A stretch of DNA of 64,000 nucleotides from Vondammii sp040505895 (GTDB taxonomy: Bacteria; Pseudomonadota; Gammaproteobacteria; Chromatiales; Chromatiaceae), in NCBI GenBank assembly GCA_040505895.1, contig JBEVXU010000019.1:62001-126000 (forward strand), read 5' to 3'. A program made the position numbers and the translations under genes. Of the stretch, positions 8,028 to 19,126 are shown piece by piece. Under the pieces are notes generated by a model that did not search any database, was not told the DNA's origin, and saw only the letters and a list, made by a program, of their open reading frames with translations. Numbering within the stretch: the first letter of the stretch is position 1; the number at the start of each line of letters is the position of its first letter.

Positions 8028-9125
8028 ATGAGTACGCATATACCCCATCCTGACTTGCCGCCGCCTGCAGCCAATGTGGGTGTTATCGGTTGGCTGAGAA
8101 GCAACCTCTTCTCCTCCTGGCTGAATAGCGGATTTACTCTGCTGGCCCTCTATCTGCTCTATCTGACCATGCCCCCCCTGATTGAATGGGCCTTTATCAA
8201 GGCTGACTGGGTCGGTGATACTCGTGAGGCCTGCACCAGTGGCGGCGCCTGCTGGGTCTTTGTCAGTGTGCGCTTTGATCAGTTTATGTACGGCTTCTAT
8301 CCGTCTGAAGAGTACTGGCGGATCAATATCGCATTTGGTTTGCTGGTGCTGCTGGCAATTCCACTGTTCATTGAGCGTTTTCACCATAAGGGGATGCTGG
8401 CCGCAGGTATCCTCTTTATCTATCCGATCATCGCTTACCAGCTTTTCAGTGGTGGCAGCTTCGGTCTTGAGCCGGTTGAGACCAGCAGGTGGGGTGGGCT
8501 GACGTTGACACTGATTCTGTCAGGCGTGGGTATTGTCGCCTCGTTGCCTATCGGCATTGTGCTGGCTCTTGGTCGTCGCTCGAAGATGCCGATTGTTAAA
8601 TCGGTCAGCGTGGTCTTTATCGAGTTCTGGCGCGGGGTGCCATTGATTACCGTGCTGTTTATGGCATCGGTGATGCTGCCCCTGTTTCTCCCCGAAGGGA
8701 GCCATTTCGACAAGCTGCTGCGGGCCATGATCGGTATTGTTCTGTTTCAATCCGCCTATATGGCCGAGGTGGTGCGCGGTGGACTGGCGGCTATTCCCAA
8801 AGGCCAATATGAGGCTGCCGAGGCGTTGGGTCTGAGTTACTGGAAGTGTATGGGGCTGATTGTTCTACCCCAGGCGTTGAAGCTGGTGATCCCCGGTATC
8901 GTCAATACCTTTATCGCTCTGTTCAAGGATACGACACTGGTGCTGATTATCGGGCTGTTCGATCTGCTGGCGATGATCCAGACGGCATTTGCCGATCCGA
9001 AGTGGCTGGGCTTCTCAATCGAGGGCTATGTGTTCGCCGCGCTGATCTTCTGGATCTTCTGTTTCAGCATGTCGCGCTACAGCCAGGCGCTGGAACGTAA
9101 ACTGCACACGGGCCATGCCCGCTAA
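8028..9125 (+). CDS. aapM: Amino-acid ABC transporter permease (AapM/BztC type)
   Basis: The second permease (365 residues) of the heterodimeric channel. The EAA loop EAAEALGLSYWKCMGLIVLP near residues 265-285 contacts the ATPase, and FWRGVPLITVLFMAS is the usual segment before it. The long N-terminal part contains several extra membrane helices (e.g. LALYLLYLTMPPLIEW), as in AapM/BztC rather than HisM. Tightly spaced behind aapQ. Both permeases are required for a working importer, so the complete set aapJQMP argues for a functional uptake system. Confidence 0.93.
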   Translation: MSTHIPHPDLPPPAANVGVIGWLRSNLFSSWLNSGFTLLALYLLYLTMPPLIEWAFIKADWVGDTREACTSGGACWVFVSVRFDQFMYGFYPSEEYWRINIAFGLLVLLAIPLFIERFHHKGMLAAGILFIYPIIAYQLFSGGSFGLEPVETSRWGGLTLTLILSGVGIVASLPIGIVLALGRRSKMPIVKSVSVVFIEFWRGVPLITVLFMASVMLPLFLPEGSHFDKLLRAMIGIVLFQSAYMAEVVRGGLAAIPKGQYEAAEALGLSYWKCMGLIVLPQALKLVIPGIVNTFIALFKDTTLVLIIGLFDLLAMIQTAFADPKWLGFSIEGYVFAALIFWIFCFSMSRYSQALERKLHTGHAR

Positions 9126-9152
9126 AAAGAGTTTGAGTTTTGGAGACAATAG

Positions 9153-9932
9153 ATGTCTGAAAACGATAGTGTAAGCAACGGCATGTCCATATCCGATGAT
9201 GTAGTGATCGAGATAAACGACATGCACAAATGGTACGGCCAGTTCCATGTGCTGAAGAATATCAATCTGACTGTCCGCAGAGGCGAGCGTATCGTTATTT
9301 GCGGACCTTCAGGTTCCGGTAAGTCGACCATGATTCGTTGCATCAATCGGCTGGAGGAGCATCAGCGTGGACAGATCATCGTTGACGGCACCGAGTTGAC
9401 TGACGATATCAAGCACATCGACCAAGTGCGCAAAGAGGTAGGCATGGTGTTTCAGCACTTCAATCTCTTTCCTCACCTGACGGTCTTGGAGAACCTGAGC
9501 CTGGCGCCAATCTGGGTGCGTAAAATGCCACGAAAGGAGGCGGAAGAGGCCGCCATGGTGTACCTGGAGAAGGTGAAGATTCCTGAACAGGCGAAGAAGT
9601 ATCCGGGGCAACTCTCAGGTGGTCAGCAGCAGCGGGTGGCGATTGCCCGCAGCCTCTGCATGAATCCCAATATCATGCTCTTTGATGAGCCGACATCGGC
9701 CCTCGATCCAGAAATGATCAAAGAGGTGCTGGATACCATGATCGAACTGGCGGAGAGCGGCATGACCATGCTCTGCGTCACCCACGAGATGGGCTTTGCC
9801 AAGACAGTGGCCAACCGGGTGATCTTTATGGATGAGGGAGAGATTATTGAGGAGAACGACCCCCACGCCTTCTTCAACAACCCGCAGAATGAGCGTACCA
9901 AACTGTTTCTGAGTCAGATTTTACAGCACTGA
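9153..9932 (+). CDS. aapP: Amino-acid ABC transporter ATPase (AapP/BztD type)
   Basis: A 259-residue ATPase with the complete motif set: Walker A GPSGSGKST near residues 50-58, Q-loop MVFQHFNLFPHLTVLEN, signature LSGGQQQRVAIARSL, Walker B IMLFDEPTSALDPE, and the switch His in VTHEMGFA. The start ATG is preceded by TGGAGA at a good distance. The sequence is closest to the polar-amino-acid (GlnQ/AapP) group. Last gene of the operon; a weak hairpin (AAAAGC/GCTTTT, about 9950-9965) downstream may end transcription. Confidence 0.95.
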   Translation: MSENDSVSNGMSISDDVVIEINDMHKWYGQFHVLKNINLTVRRGERIVICGPSGSGKSTMIRCINRLEEHQRGQIIVDGTELTDDIKHIDQVRKEVGMVFQHFNLFPHLTVLENLSLAPIWVRKMPRKEAEEAAMVYLEKVKIPEQAKKYPGQLSGGQQQRVAIARSLCMNPNIMLFDEPTSALDPEMIKEVLDTMIELAESGMTMLCVTHEMGFAKTVANRVIFMDEGEIIEENDPHAFFNNPQNERTKLFLSQILQH

Positions 9933-10096
9933 GAAAAGGGCTGAACTAGAAAAGCTGGGGCTTTTGCTAAATCAAATACCGACGTAGACACTCTAGATGA
10001 ATGAAACTGATAAGCTCTGTCTTGGGTGCATGAAAGTCAGGGGCTTATCTGCGGAGTGCCCTCATTTGGTAAAGCTATACTTCGACTCGATGTCAA

Positions 10097-10975
10097 TTAA
10101 TGGCCCAGCTCCGCCAGCAGGCGATTGACCATTCCCAATGCCTGGCCGCTGTAGCCGCCGCCGAATAGGTTGAGGTGGTTGATGATGTGGTAGAGATTGT
10201 AGAGTGTCTTGCGCTGACGGTAGCCGGAATCAAGTGGCCAGACTTCATTGTAGGCATCATAGAAACGGTTGTTGAAACCACCGAACAGCTCGGTCATTGC
10301 CAACTCAGCCTCCCGGTCGGCATAGTAGACGGCGGGATCAAAGATCACCGGTTGCCCGTTGCCGTCATAGGCGAGGTTGCCGCCCCATAGATCACCATGA
10401 ATCAATGATGCGACTGGCTGGTGGTCAATCAGTGCCGGAAACTGTTCCAGCAGCAGCTCTCCGCGGTGCTGCAACTCTCCCCGGTAGCCGTTTTTGGCCG
10501 CCAACTCCAGCTGAAAACCGAGCCGATGACTGCGCCAGAAGTCGATCCAGTCATCGGTCAGCGTGTTTGGTTGATGGGTGGCGCCAATGATGTTGTCTCG
10601 CTCCCAGCCGAACTGCTCATGGGTACTTTGGTGCAGGCTTGCCAGCAGTCGGCCGGCGTCCGTACTGTCGCCACCACCTGAGAGTGGAATGTACTCCATT
10701 GCCAGATAGGCGTCGCCACCGGCCGTGCCGCTGCACACGGGGTGAGGCGTGCGAAGGGTGTCGGTTGCCGCCAATGCCGCCAGCCCTGCCTGCTCCGCTT
10801 CAAACATACTGAGCATCTGCGCGTTGTTGAGTTTGACAAAGAAACTGCACTCACCATCACTCAGCTGTACGCTGCGGTTGATGCAGCCGCCGCCAATAGT
10901 GCTGGGTCTTTGCGGCTTGAAGTCACTGCCGGTGACGGTGCTGATGTGTACGGCAATCTTGTTCCAGTCTGTCAT
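10097..10975 (-). CDS. Fructosamine kinase family protein
   Basis: A 292-residue protein of the fructosamine-3-kinase/YniA family, which phosphorylates sugar adducts on protein amines (mainly ribulosamines in bacteria) so that they fall off. It has the aminoglycoside-phosphotransferase-like fold: GGGCINRS near the start, the ATP-binding Lys in SFFVKLN, catalytic loop LIHGDLWGGNLAYD and the metal Asp in VIFDPAVYYADREAELAM. It is transcribed on its own, convergent with aapP. The assignment to family is firm; the natural substrate is inferred. Confidence 0.9.
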   Translation of the reverse strand: MTDWNKIAVHISTVTGSDFKPQRPSTIGGGCINRSVQLSDGECSFFVKLNNAQMLSMFEAEQAGLAALAATDTLRTPHPVCSGTAGGDAYLAMEYIPLSGGGDSTDAGRLLASLHQSTHEQFGWERDNIIGATHQPNTLTDDWIDFWRSHRLGFQLELAAKNGYRGELQHRGELLLEQFPALIDHQPVASLIHGDLWGGNLAYDGNGQPVIFDPAVYYADREAELAMTELFGGFNNRFYDAYNEVWPLDSGYRQRKTLYNLYHIINHLNLFGGGYSGQALGMVNRLLAELGH

Positions 10976-11069
10976 TTTTGTCGTTCAGGTCGTTTCTTGT
11001 TGCTTCCTATTCTCGCGCAATAAGTGGTCACTATAAACCCGGGGCGGAGTAGAATAGCACCCACTCGGG

Positions 11070-11212
11070 AATACGGAGTGCGCAGAGAGTCACAGAGTAC
11101 ACTGAGAAAAGCTTCTGTTTGCATGAGGCTGACAATGGATTTTAGTGAGTAGTCCCGGCAACTTCTATCATCACTCTGTATTCTTTCGTACGCCTCAGTG
11201 TTCTCTGCGATC
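11070..11212. repeat. CACAGAG-type inverted repeat element
   Basis: The left arm (CGCAGAGAGTCACAGAG.. CACTGAG) and right arm (CTCAGTGTTCTCTGCG) flank about 60 bases. This occupies most of the 304-base gap between the divergently transcribed fructosamine kinase and metC. Their promoters must lie beside or within it, but none was clear. Confidence 0.6.
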
Positions 11213-11279
11213 CCATTTTCTCGCTTAAGTTAAGTAGTATTCTACTCGGCACAAATTTTTGATAGAGCGAATCACCACA

Positions 11280-12446
11280 ATGAAAGAGACTACACGCCTG
11301 ATCAATCTCGACAGCAGCCACAACGAAGTGTCGGGTAAACCGCTGGTGACGATCAATCCACCGCTCTACCACGCGTCTACGGTACTGTTCGAGCGCTGTG
11401 AAGATCTCTATCTTGCCAACACCGGCAGCTATGAGGGTGCCACCTATGGCACGGATCGCCTGCCCCTTCAGACGGCCCTGGAAGAGGCAATTACCGGACT
11501 TGAGGGGGGTGAGCTTACCCGTGCGTTCCAGTCGGGATTGGCTGCCATCACCCATACTTTTCTTGCCTATGCCGACAGTGGTGATCATATCCTCGTCTGC
11601 GATAACGTCTATGGTCCCGGTGCCCACTTCTGTCGCAAGGTACTCCCAAGGTTCAATATTGAGGTGGAGTTTGTACCCTCCGCTATCGGGACGGATATCG
11701 CAGATTACCTCAGGCCGAATACACGGATGATTTTTCTTGAATCTCCCGGTTCCAACACCTTTGAGATTCAGGATATACCGGCGATCACGCAGGTTGCCCG
11801 GGAGCGGGGGATTATCACCGTCATCGACAATACCTGGGCGACACCGCTCTACCTCAAGCCTCTCACCCTGGGTGTCGATATCTCTATCCATTCGGTAACC
11901 AAGTATATCTCCGGCCACTCCGATCTGTTGATGGGAACGGTCACCGCCAACCAGCAATATGCCGGGGTGCTGGCTGATTATTACCGATGCCTGGAGATCT
12001 ACGCATCGGCGGATGACTGCTATCGGGCATTGCGTGGCATAAAAACCTTGGGTGTACGCCTGTGCCGACATGAGACATCGGCGCTGGAGATGGCCCGTCA
12101 GCTGGAGTCTGTCGATCTGGTGGAGTCTGTTATTCACCCCGCGTTGCCAGCGCATCCCCAGCATGAGATCTGGAAGCGGGACTTCACCGGCTCAACCGGC
12201 CTTTTTGCATTCACCTTCAAAAGTGACTATTCGGATGAAACGATCGCCGCTTTCGTTAACGCTCTTGAGCTGTTCGGTATCGGCTACAGTTGGGGAGGCT
12301 TTAAGAGCCTGATCACTGTCGGTAGATTTAAGCGTCGCAATCCCTCCCTCTACGCCGGAAAGAATATGGTCCGGCTCAATATCGGTCTGGAGGATACGCA
12401 AGATTTGATGGATGATCTGGAACAGGCATTTACTTACCTAAAGTAG
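11280..12446 (+). CDS. metC: Cystathionine beta-lyase
   Basis: A 388-residue PLP enzyme of the Cys/Met metabolism family, converting cystathionine to homocysteine, pyruvate and ammonia. The PLP lysine lies in SIHSVTKYISGHSDLLMG; GSYEGATYGTDRLPLQTALE is near residue 50 and VIDNTWATPLYLKPL carries the PLP-ring Asp. The combination fits the proteobacterial MetC subgroup rather than MetB or MegL, though a cystathionine gamma-synthase role cannot be excluded from motifs alone. The ATG at 11280 is preferred over a TTG 7 codons upstream. No recognisable MetJ boxes or SAM riboswitch precede it. Confidence 0.87.
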   Translation: MKETTRLINLDSSHNEVSGKPLVTINPPLYHASTVLFERCEDLYLANTGSYEGATYGTDRLPLQTALEEAITGLEGGELTRAFQSGLAAITHTFLAYADSGDHILVCDNVYGPGAHFCRKVLPRFNIEVEFVPSAIGTDIADYLRPNTRMIFLESPGSNTFEIQDIPAITQVARERGIITVIDNTWATPLYLKPLTLGVDISIHSVTKYISGHSDLLMGTVTANQQYAGVLADYYRCLEIYASADDCYRALRGIKTLGVRLCRHETSALEMARQLESVDLVESVIHPALPAHPQHEIWKRDFTGSTGLFAFTFKSDYSDETIAAFVNALELFGIGYSWGGFKSLITVGRFKRRNPSLYAGKNMVRLNIGLEDTQDLMDDLEQAFTYLK

Positions 12447-12683
12447 TAGTTCTGAAAAAATCTAAGCATGGCACGTAGTTAACAGTACACCTACTTTTAA
12501 CAAGTGATAATCTCGCTTGGTTATGCACAATTTTCATCTACCTGCGTTGTATTCGTAATTACTGCTGCTGAATGCAGCATTAGTAAATTATGGAGCTCTG
12601 TAGTCCATTGTATTTATTGATTAATTTATATGCTGTCTATTTTTTCTACAATTTAATGGAAATCGCCTATTTTCCTGCTGTTT

Positions 12684-12704
12684 AAAGCGATTTTTATCGC
12701 TTTT
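12684..12704 (+). terminator. Hairpin downstream of metC
   Basis: AAAGCGAT-TTTT-ATCGCTTT, a perfect 8-base stem with a four-base loop and only a short T run after it. It lies 238 bases past the metC stop, so assignment as its terminator is weak; it could also be part of the priA control region. Confidence 0.3.
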
Positions 12705-12712
12705 GCACAGAG

Positions 12713-12735
12713 TTATCCACAGGGTCTGTGGAAAA
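12713..12735. promoter_or_regulatory. Inverted pair of DnaA boxes upstream of priA
   Basis: TTATCCACA (perfect DnaA-box consensus) is followed after 5 bases by TGTGGAAAA, the inverse of TTTTCCACA, one base from consensus. The pair lies about 75 bases before the priA start in an otherwise AT-rich 364-base gap (12447-12810) with no gene. It could let DnaA control priA. Confidence 0.5.
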
Positions 12736-12810
12736 GTCACGTCACTTTGAATTGCCGTAGTGGGAAAGCTTGTAGTTAATGAATGGGGCAAACTCAGGTA
12801 AAGTGTTCTG

Positions 12811-15018
12811 ATGCCTGATGAACCCATTTTACGGGTGGCGGTTCCCGCTCCTCTCTACACTTTTTTTGATTATCTGCCGCCGGCCGGGTGCGATAGCCCC
12901 AATCTAAAACCGGGGGTTCGATTGCGGGTGCCATTTGGACGGGGTGATCGTTGTGGTGTGCTGTTCGCAGTGGTGTCGGAATCGACATTTGAACGTAAAA
13001 GGTTAAAACGGGCCACCAAGCTGTTAGATGAGGTACCGCTCTTTTCTGCAGATGACCTCGATCTGTTGCAGTGGGTAGCCGGCTACTATCAGCACCCTAT
13101 TGGTGAAGTGGTGGCCAACGCCTTGCCTGTCCGACTGCGCAAGGGAGAGCCGCAGGTGGGGATGACTCACCGGGTGTGGCGCCTGACATCTGATGGGCAA
13201 GCCCAGTCTCCCGATAGTCTTGCGAGGGCTCCCAAGCAAGCGCTGCTTCTGGTGCTCCTTGCCGATGCGCCCCAAGGGCTGACCCAGGAGATGATCACCT
13301 GTGAAGCGGGGGAGTGTCGCAGTGTATTGAGAAGGATGGAGTCAAAAGGGTGGGCGGCTTCATCTGAAGAGCTTCTGGAGGCGGTAGTTGAAAGGGCCAC
13401 AGAGGCGGCCCCACAACTCCACAGTGAGCAGCACAGTGCGGTGGATGCTGTTGTCGAAGCCGGTGACGAATTTGCCGTCCATCTGCTTGATGGTGTTACC
13501 GGCAGCGGCAAGACGGAGGTCTATCTCAGCCTGATCAAAGTGTGCCTTGAACAGGAGCGGCAGGTGCTGGTATTGGTGCCTGAGATTGGTCTGACACCGC
13601 AGCTGATGCGCCGTTTTGAGCGCAGGATTGGGGGTGGTCTGGTGGTGTTGCACTCAGGGTTGGCGGCCGGGGAGCGTGAACGTGCCTGGCATGAAGCGCG
13701 GCTGGGTCGTGCCCGGGTGATTCTGGGAACCCGCTCCGCCCTGTTTACTCCTCTACCGCGCCTCGGCCTGATCCTGGTAGATGAGGAGCATGATCTCTCC
13801 TTCAAGCAGCAGGATGGGTTTCGCTACTCCGCTCGGGATATCGCAGTGATCCGTGGAAAGCGTGCGAACTGTCCGGTGGTCTTGGGTTCGGCCACTCCCT
13901 CTCTTGAGAGTCTGCATAACGCCCGCAGTGGGCGCTATCAACATCTGCGGCTGACACGGCGTGCCGGTGGGGCGAAGCCACCCCGCCTTGATCTACTCGA
14001 TATTCGCTCGGTCAGACTTCAGGCCGGAGTTTCACCGGTACTGATGCGGATGATGAAAGAGGAGCTGGCGGTAGGCAATCAGGTGCTGCTGTTTCTCAAC
14101 CGTCGCGGTTATGCACCGGTACTCACCTGTCATGACTGCGGTTGGGTGGCCCAGTGCCGTCGCTGCGATGCCCGTATGACCTTGCATGCAACGAGTGGCA
14201 TCCTCTGGTGTCACCACTGCGGCTCACAAAAGCGCCTGTCGCATCAGTGCCCCGAGTGTAATGGTGATGATCTGCGACCCTTGGGGCAGGGTACCGAACG
14301 ACTGGAGGAGCTGCTGGTGCAGCAGTTGCCTGAGGTGGCCATCGTCCGTATCGACCGGGACACCACCCGGCGCAAGGGGAGTCTTGAGAGGCTTCTGCAG
14401 GAGATCAAAGAGGGTAAGCACTCACTGCTGCTGGGTACCCAGATGTTGGCTAAAGGCCACCACTTTCCCGATGTCACCCTGGTGGGTATTCTCGATGTAG
14501 ATCAGGGGCTGTTCAGTGCCGACTACAGAGCGGCTGAGCGTATGGCTCAGTTGATTGTGCAGGTGGCCGGGCGCGCCGGTCGGGCGGAGAAGCCGGGCAG
14601 GGTGGTGGTGCAGACGCGTCATCCAGATCATCCACTGATGCAGCTTCTGGTGAGAGAGGGCTATGGTGCCTTTGCCGTTGAAGCCTTGGCAGAGCGCAAG
14701 GAGACCCAGTTTCCTCCCTTCAGTTATCAGGCGCTGTTGCGCGCCGAGGGTCCCAAAGAGGGCGCTCCCCGGGAATTTCTCGATGAGGCGGCGGTGCTGG
14801 CAGGGGAGTTGGCCCAGCAGGACATTGAGCTATGGGGGCCTGTACCGGCTCCGATGGAGCGGCGGGCGGGGCGTTTTCGCGCACACCTGCTGATCCAATC
14901 CAATCGACGGGGTGTGCTACAGAAGCTCCTCTCCCAATGGATTCCCCAGCTGAGCAAACTCAAGTCATCACGCCGGGTGCGTTGGTCGATCGATGTTGAT
15001 CCTCAGGAGATGTTTTGA
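12811..15018 (+). CDS. priA: Primosomal protein N' (replication restart helicase PriA)
   Basis: PriA recognises stalled forks and D-loops and reloads the replisome. The 735-residue protein has all expected parts: an N-terminal 3'-DNA-end binding domain, Walker A GVTGSGKTEVYL near residue 230, the DEEH box in LVDEEHDLSFKQQDG, and GSATPSLESL. A zinc-binding insert has four paired cysteine motifs (CHDCGWVAQCRRC, CHHC, CPEC). The late helicase motif QVAGRAGRAEKPGR and a C-terminal domain ending near VRWSIDVDPQEMF complete it. AGGTAAAG precedes the ATG. Length matches the E. coli protein closely. Confidence 0.97.
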   Translation: MPDEPILRVAVPAPLYTFFDYLPPAGCDSPNLKPGVRLRVPFGRGDRCGVLFAVVSESTFERKRLKRATKLLDEVPLFSADDLDLLQWVAGYYQHPIGEVVANALPVRLRKGEPQVGMTHRVWRLTSDGQAQSPDSLARAPKQALLLVLLADAPQGLTQEMITCEAGECRSVLRRMESKGWAASSEELLEAVVERATEAAPQLHSEQHSAVDAVVEAGDEFAVHLLDGVTGSGKTEVYLSLIKVCLEQERQVLVLVPEIGLTPQLMRRFERRIGGGLVVLHSGLAAGERERAWHEARLGRARVILGTRSALFTPLPRLGLILVDEEHDLSFKQQDGFRYSARDIAVIRGKRANCPVVLGSATPSLESLHNARSGRYQHLRLTRRAGGAKPPRLDLLDIRSVRLQAGVSPVLMRMMKEELAVGNQVLLFLNRRGYAPVLTCHDCGWVAQCRRCDARMTLHATSGILWCHHCGSQKRLSHQCPECNGDDLRPLGQGTERLEELLVQQLPEVAIVRIDRDTTRRKGSLERLLQEIKEGKHSLLLGTQMLAKGHHFPDVTLVGILDVDQGLFSADYRAAERMAQLIVQVAGRAGRAEKPGRVVVQTRHPDHPLMQLLVREGYGAFAVEALAERKETQFPPFSYQALLRAEGPKEGAPREFLDEAAVLAGELAQQDIELWGPVPAPMERRAGRFRAHLLIQSNRRGVLQKLLSQWIPQLSKLKSSRRVRWSIDVDPQEMF

Positions 15019-15148
15019 CGGGGTGTGATCAGCTTAAACCCAGAATCCTCAGTTGACAGCTCCATTCTACGAGCAAGGCATTGATTTTAAGTACATTGAC
15101 TACGATTGTATCTTTCACTCTCCGGGTGAATGGCGCTACAGGTCGGAT

Positions 15149-15248
15149 AGCACACTTGGGTTGGCGCATTACGGCGTTACAACTCCTTGGAATAGAATGA
15201 CTATTCCTCGTCGTTGTGCCTTGTACTGCACCAACCCAAGCACACTCT
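15149..15248. repeat. Stem-loop repeat with CTTGGGTTGG arms
   Basis: CTTGGGTTGGCGCA near 15155 pairs with TGCACCAACCCAAG near 15227-15240, and inside lies a second stem GGAATAG/CTATTCC. The whole could fold into a long branched hairpin in the priA-15271 gap. It has no coding support. Confidence 0.55.
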
Positions 15249-15270
15249 CCACCCTGTCCAACTGAGGGTT

Positions 15271-17424
15271 CTAGGTTAAAACAGCAGCCTGCTCCTGTAG
15301 GAAGGGGTTTAATTCAAGCAGACGTATTATTGATAGATGACCATTTTGGTTAAGGGTTGCTTCAATGGCAGAAGCCGTTAGTGGAGGGCAGAGATAGTAG
15401 CCTTGCATCTGGTTACAGTGTAAGGCACTGAGGCGTTCAAACTGCTCCTGGGTTTCGATTCCCTCCGCTACGACACCTATTTCCAGATCCTGAGCCAACA
15501 GCAGGAGTGCCTTGACCAGCTTACGCCCTTTTCCATGGGGACCCATATCCTGCACGAAGTCTTTATCGATTTTGAGTGTGTCAAAGTTATACTCCTGCAG
15601 ATAGGTGAGTGAGCTGTAGCCCTTGCCGAAGTCATCGGCATGCAGGCTGACACCCAGTGCTTTTATATCACTCAAGTTTTGTATGGTGATCGGACGATCC
15701 GTCACCATCATGGTTTCGGTGAGTTCCACATGAAGTAGGGATGGTTCCAGTCTGGTACGTGACAGGATGTTGGAGATCTCTTCAGAAATATCATTCTTGA
15801 TGACTTGCCGTGATGAGAGGTTTACTGCAATGGTGAATGGTTTTTCGGGCTTATAACTGAGGTTCCAGTCCCTGGTCTGTCTGCAGGCTTGCGCCAGTAC
15901 CCACGCACCGATCCTGGAGATGCTGCCTGTATCTTCTGCGATAGGGATAAAGATCTCCGGGCTAACCATTCCAGAGTCAGGGTGATGCCATCTCAGCAAG
16001 GCCTCGAAACCGATAACGCAGTTCTCCTTTAGGCTGATTACCGGCTGGTAGTAAACTTCAAACTGCTCTTTATCAAGAGCCTGCTTCAGGTCATGCTCCA
16101 TTCTCGTGAGATATTGGATCTCAGCGTGCATATCGGGATCAAAGATATCAATGCGTGCACTGCCGGATGCTTTTGCGCGGTACATGGCGGTATCGGCATC
16201 CTGGATGATGGAGTCTGAGTCGGTATGTGTGTTGTTTGCGATGCAAATACCGAAACTTGCATCAATATTGAGCCGGCACACGCTAAGTGAAAAAGGCTTT
16301 TTGAGGGTTTCTTGCAGACGCTCGGTGATATAAACGGCATCTTTCAATCCGGTGATGCCGTCGAGGAGCACGGTGAACTCATCACCGCTGTTTCTCGCGA
16401 TGGTATCTGATGGCCTAATAGCCTGTGACAAGCGCTGGGATACCTGTCGCAGAAGTTCATCGCCTGTGGCATGGCCGTATCCATCATTGATGCTCTTGAA
16501 GCGATCAAGATCAATGAAGCAGACTGCAAACTGGTAACTTCCCCCCCTCTGCCGCTTGTGGATGGCCTGGGTGACGCGGTCGCTGAACAGTAGGCGGTTG
16601 GGCAGTTGGGTCAAGGTGTCGTAGAGGGCGTCATGCTCCAACTGTTTGAGCAGTATGCGGCGTTCTTTCTGGCGATATTTGATGAAAATTCCAAAAGATA
16701 GAAAACCCAAAATGCCTGTGATCCAGACGGCGCTGTGGGTGATCTTCATCCCTGAAATAGAGTCAGCGGCGGCGGCCAGATAGGGTGCCATAGGGATGGA
16801 TACGCTCACCCCGCCACGCAGGTCGCCGTCCTTGAAGCCGAGAATACCGTGACACTTGACGCACCCTTCGGTCATGTACATGGGCTTGATAAAACGCAGG
16901 AAGGGCAGTCCCTTGATGGTGCTCTCCTCCATGACTTCTGTGAGCCCGGGATCTTCCTCAAAACGATTGAGTGCGGCAAGTTCCCATGGGTCAGGGGTAT
17001 TGATCGGGTTTAACGTAATCTTTCCGGTGATTTTGCCTTTGACTCCATAAAGATCTTCAAACTCCTCTGTCATGCGCCGCATCATATAGGCTGGGCTCAT
17101 TAGGGTGAGTTCAGTCCCATCAGTAGTAACGATATCGCGGTGCGGGAGGTGGGCAAGATAGGGGCTTTTTTGGGTGTGTTCTGTGGCTACGATATAGAAA
17201 CTGCCATGCTGGGAGGTCCAGCGTCTAAAAGCAGCGTCCTTATTCCAGTTGGATCTTGCTTCAGCAGTTGCAAGGGTGCGAGTCTGCTCTTCGATATTTG
17301 AGATATTCCAGTACAGCGAGTAACCGACAAGCGTTGTCCAGACGACGACGCACAGCAGAGTCATCAGCACGACAGACTCATGGATAAACTGCTGAATTTT
17401 ACGTTCCGTCGTGTACATTTTCAT
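15271..17424 (-). CDS. Membrane heme-type sensor with GGDEF and EAL domains
   Basis: A 717-residue c-di-GMP signalling protein. A membrane segment lies near residues 18-40. A periplasmic DUF3365 (Tll0287-like) domain follows and contains a c-type heme site CVKCH near residue 188; a second membrane helix lies around 235-255. The GGDEF domain has SGDEF (near 345) instead of GGDEF, which is usually compatible with cyclase activity. The EAL domain looks catalytic: EALLRW, NLSSRQ, ELTETMM, DDFGKGYSSL, KIDKDFV and AEGIETQEQ are present. It probably senses redox state, NO or another heme ligand outside the cytoplasm and changes c-di-GMP. Single gene, no clear operon partner. Confidence 0.9.
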   Translation of the reverse strand: MKMYTTERKIQQFIHESVVLMTLLCVVVWTTLVGYSLYWNISNIEEQTRTLATAEARSNWNKDAAFRRWTSQHGSFYIVATEHTQKSPYLAHLPHRDIVTTDGTELTLMSPAYMMRRMTEEFEDLYGVKGKITGKITLNPINTPDPWELAALNRFEEDPGLTEVMEESTIKGLPFLRFIKPMYMTEGCVKCHGILGFKDGDLRGGVSVSIPMAPYLAAAADSISGMKITHSAVWITGILGFLSFGIFIKYRQKERRILLKQLEHDALYDTLTQLPNRLLFSDRVTQAIHKRQRGGSYQFAVCFIDLDRFKSINDGYGHATGDELLRQVSQRLSQAIRPSDTIARNSGDEFTVLLDGITGLKDAVYITERLQETLKKPFSLSVCRLNIDASFGICIANNTHTDSDSIIQDADTAMYRAKASGSARIDIFDPDMHAEIQYLTRMEHDLKQALDKEQFEVYYQPVISLKENCVIGFEALLRWHHPDSGMVSPEIFIPIAEDTGSISRIGAWVLAQACRQTRDWNLSYKPEKPFTIAVNLSSRQVIKNDISEEISNILSRTRLEPSLLHVELTETMMVTDRPITIQNLSDIKALGVSLHADDFGKGYSSLTYLQEYNFDTLKIDKDFVQDMGPHGKGRKLVKALLLLAQDLEIGVVAEGIETQEQFERLSALHCNQMQGYYLCPPLTASAIEATLNQNGHLSIIRLLELNPFLQEQAAVLT

Positions 17425-17554
17425 CCCGCTGATAACGAATACAGGGATCCCTTCAAAACAATAAGAAGAGATTCTGAAAATATAGTCAAGCTGTATGAAT
17501 TTTCATAGTGCCATTCCATGGTCTTCATTGGTGTTTTCCCTTCCAAGATGGATG

Positions 17555-19024
<1,470 letters not shown>

Positions 19025-19126
19025 CTGAATCTCACTCCTCTAAAAAGTGTGCAAAAATACGGTGTTTTGCTGAATTTCCTTAATTGGCTCTGCGCAGCAA
19101 TCCTGGTAGGGCGTTTGATTGTGCCC

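Noticed and set aside
11142..12164. A 340-codon open frame antisense to metC.
   Set aside because: No domain, no signal and it fully opposes a well-supported enzyme gene; a shadow of high-GC codon use. Similar antisense frames opposite the HD-GYP and giant dehydrogenase genes were rejected for the same reason.
12447..12810. Replication origin, because of DnaA boxes and AT-rich sequence.
   Set aside because: Only two boxes, no dnaA/dnaN/gidA neighbours and no further clusters of boxes; regulation of priA is simpler.
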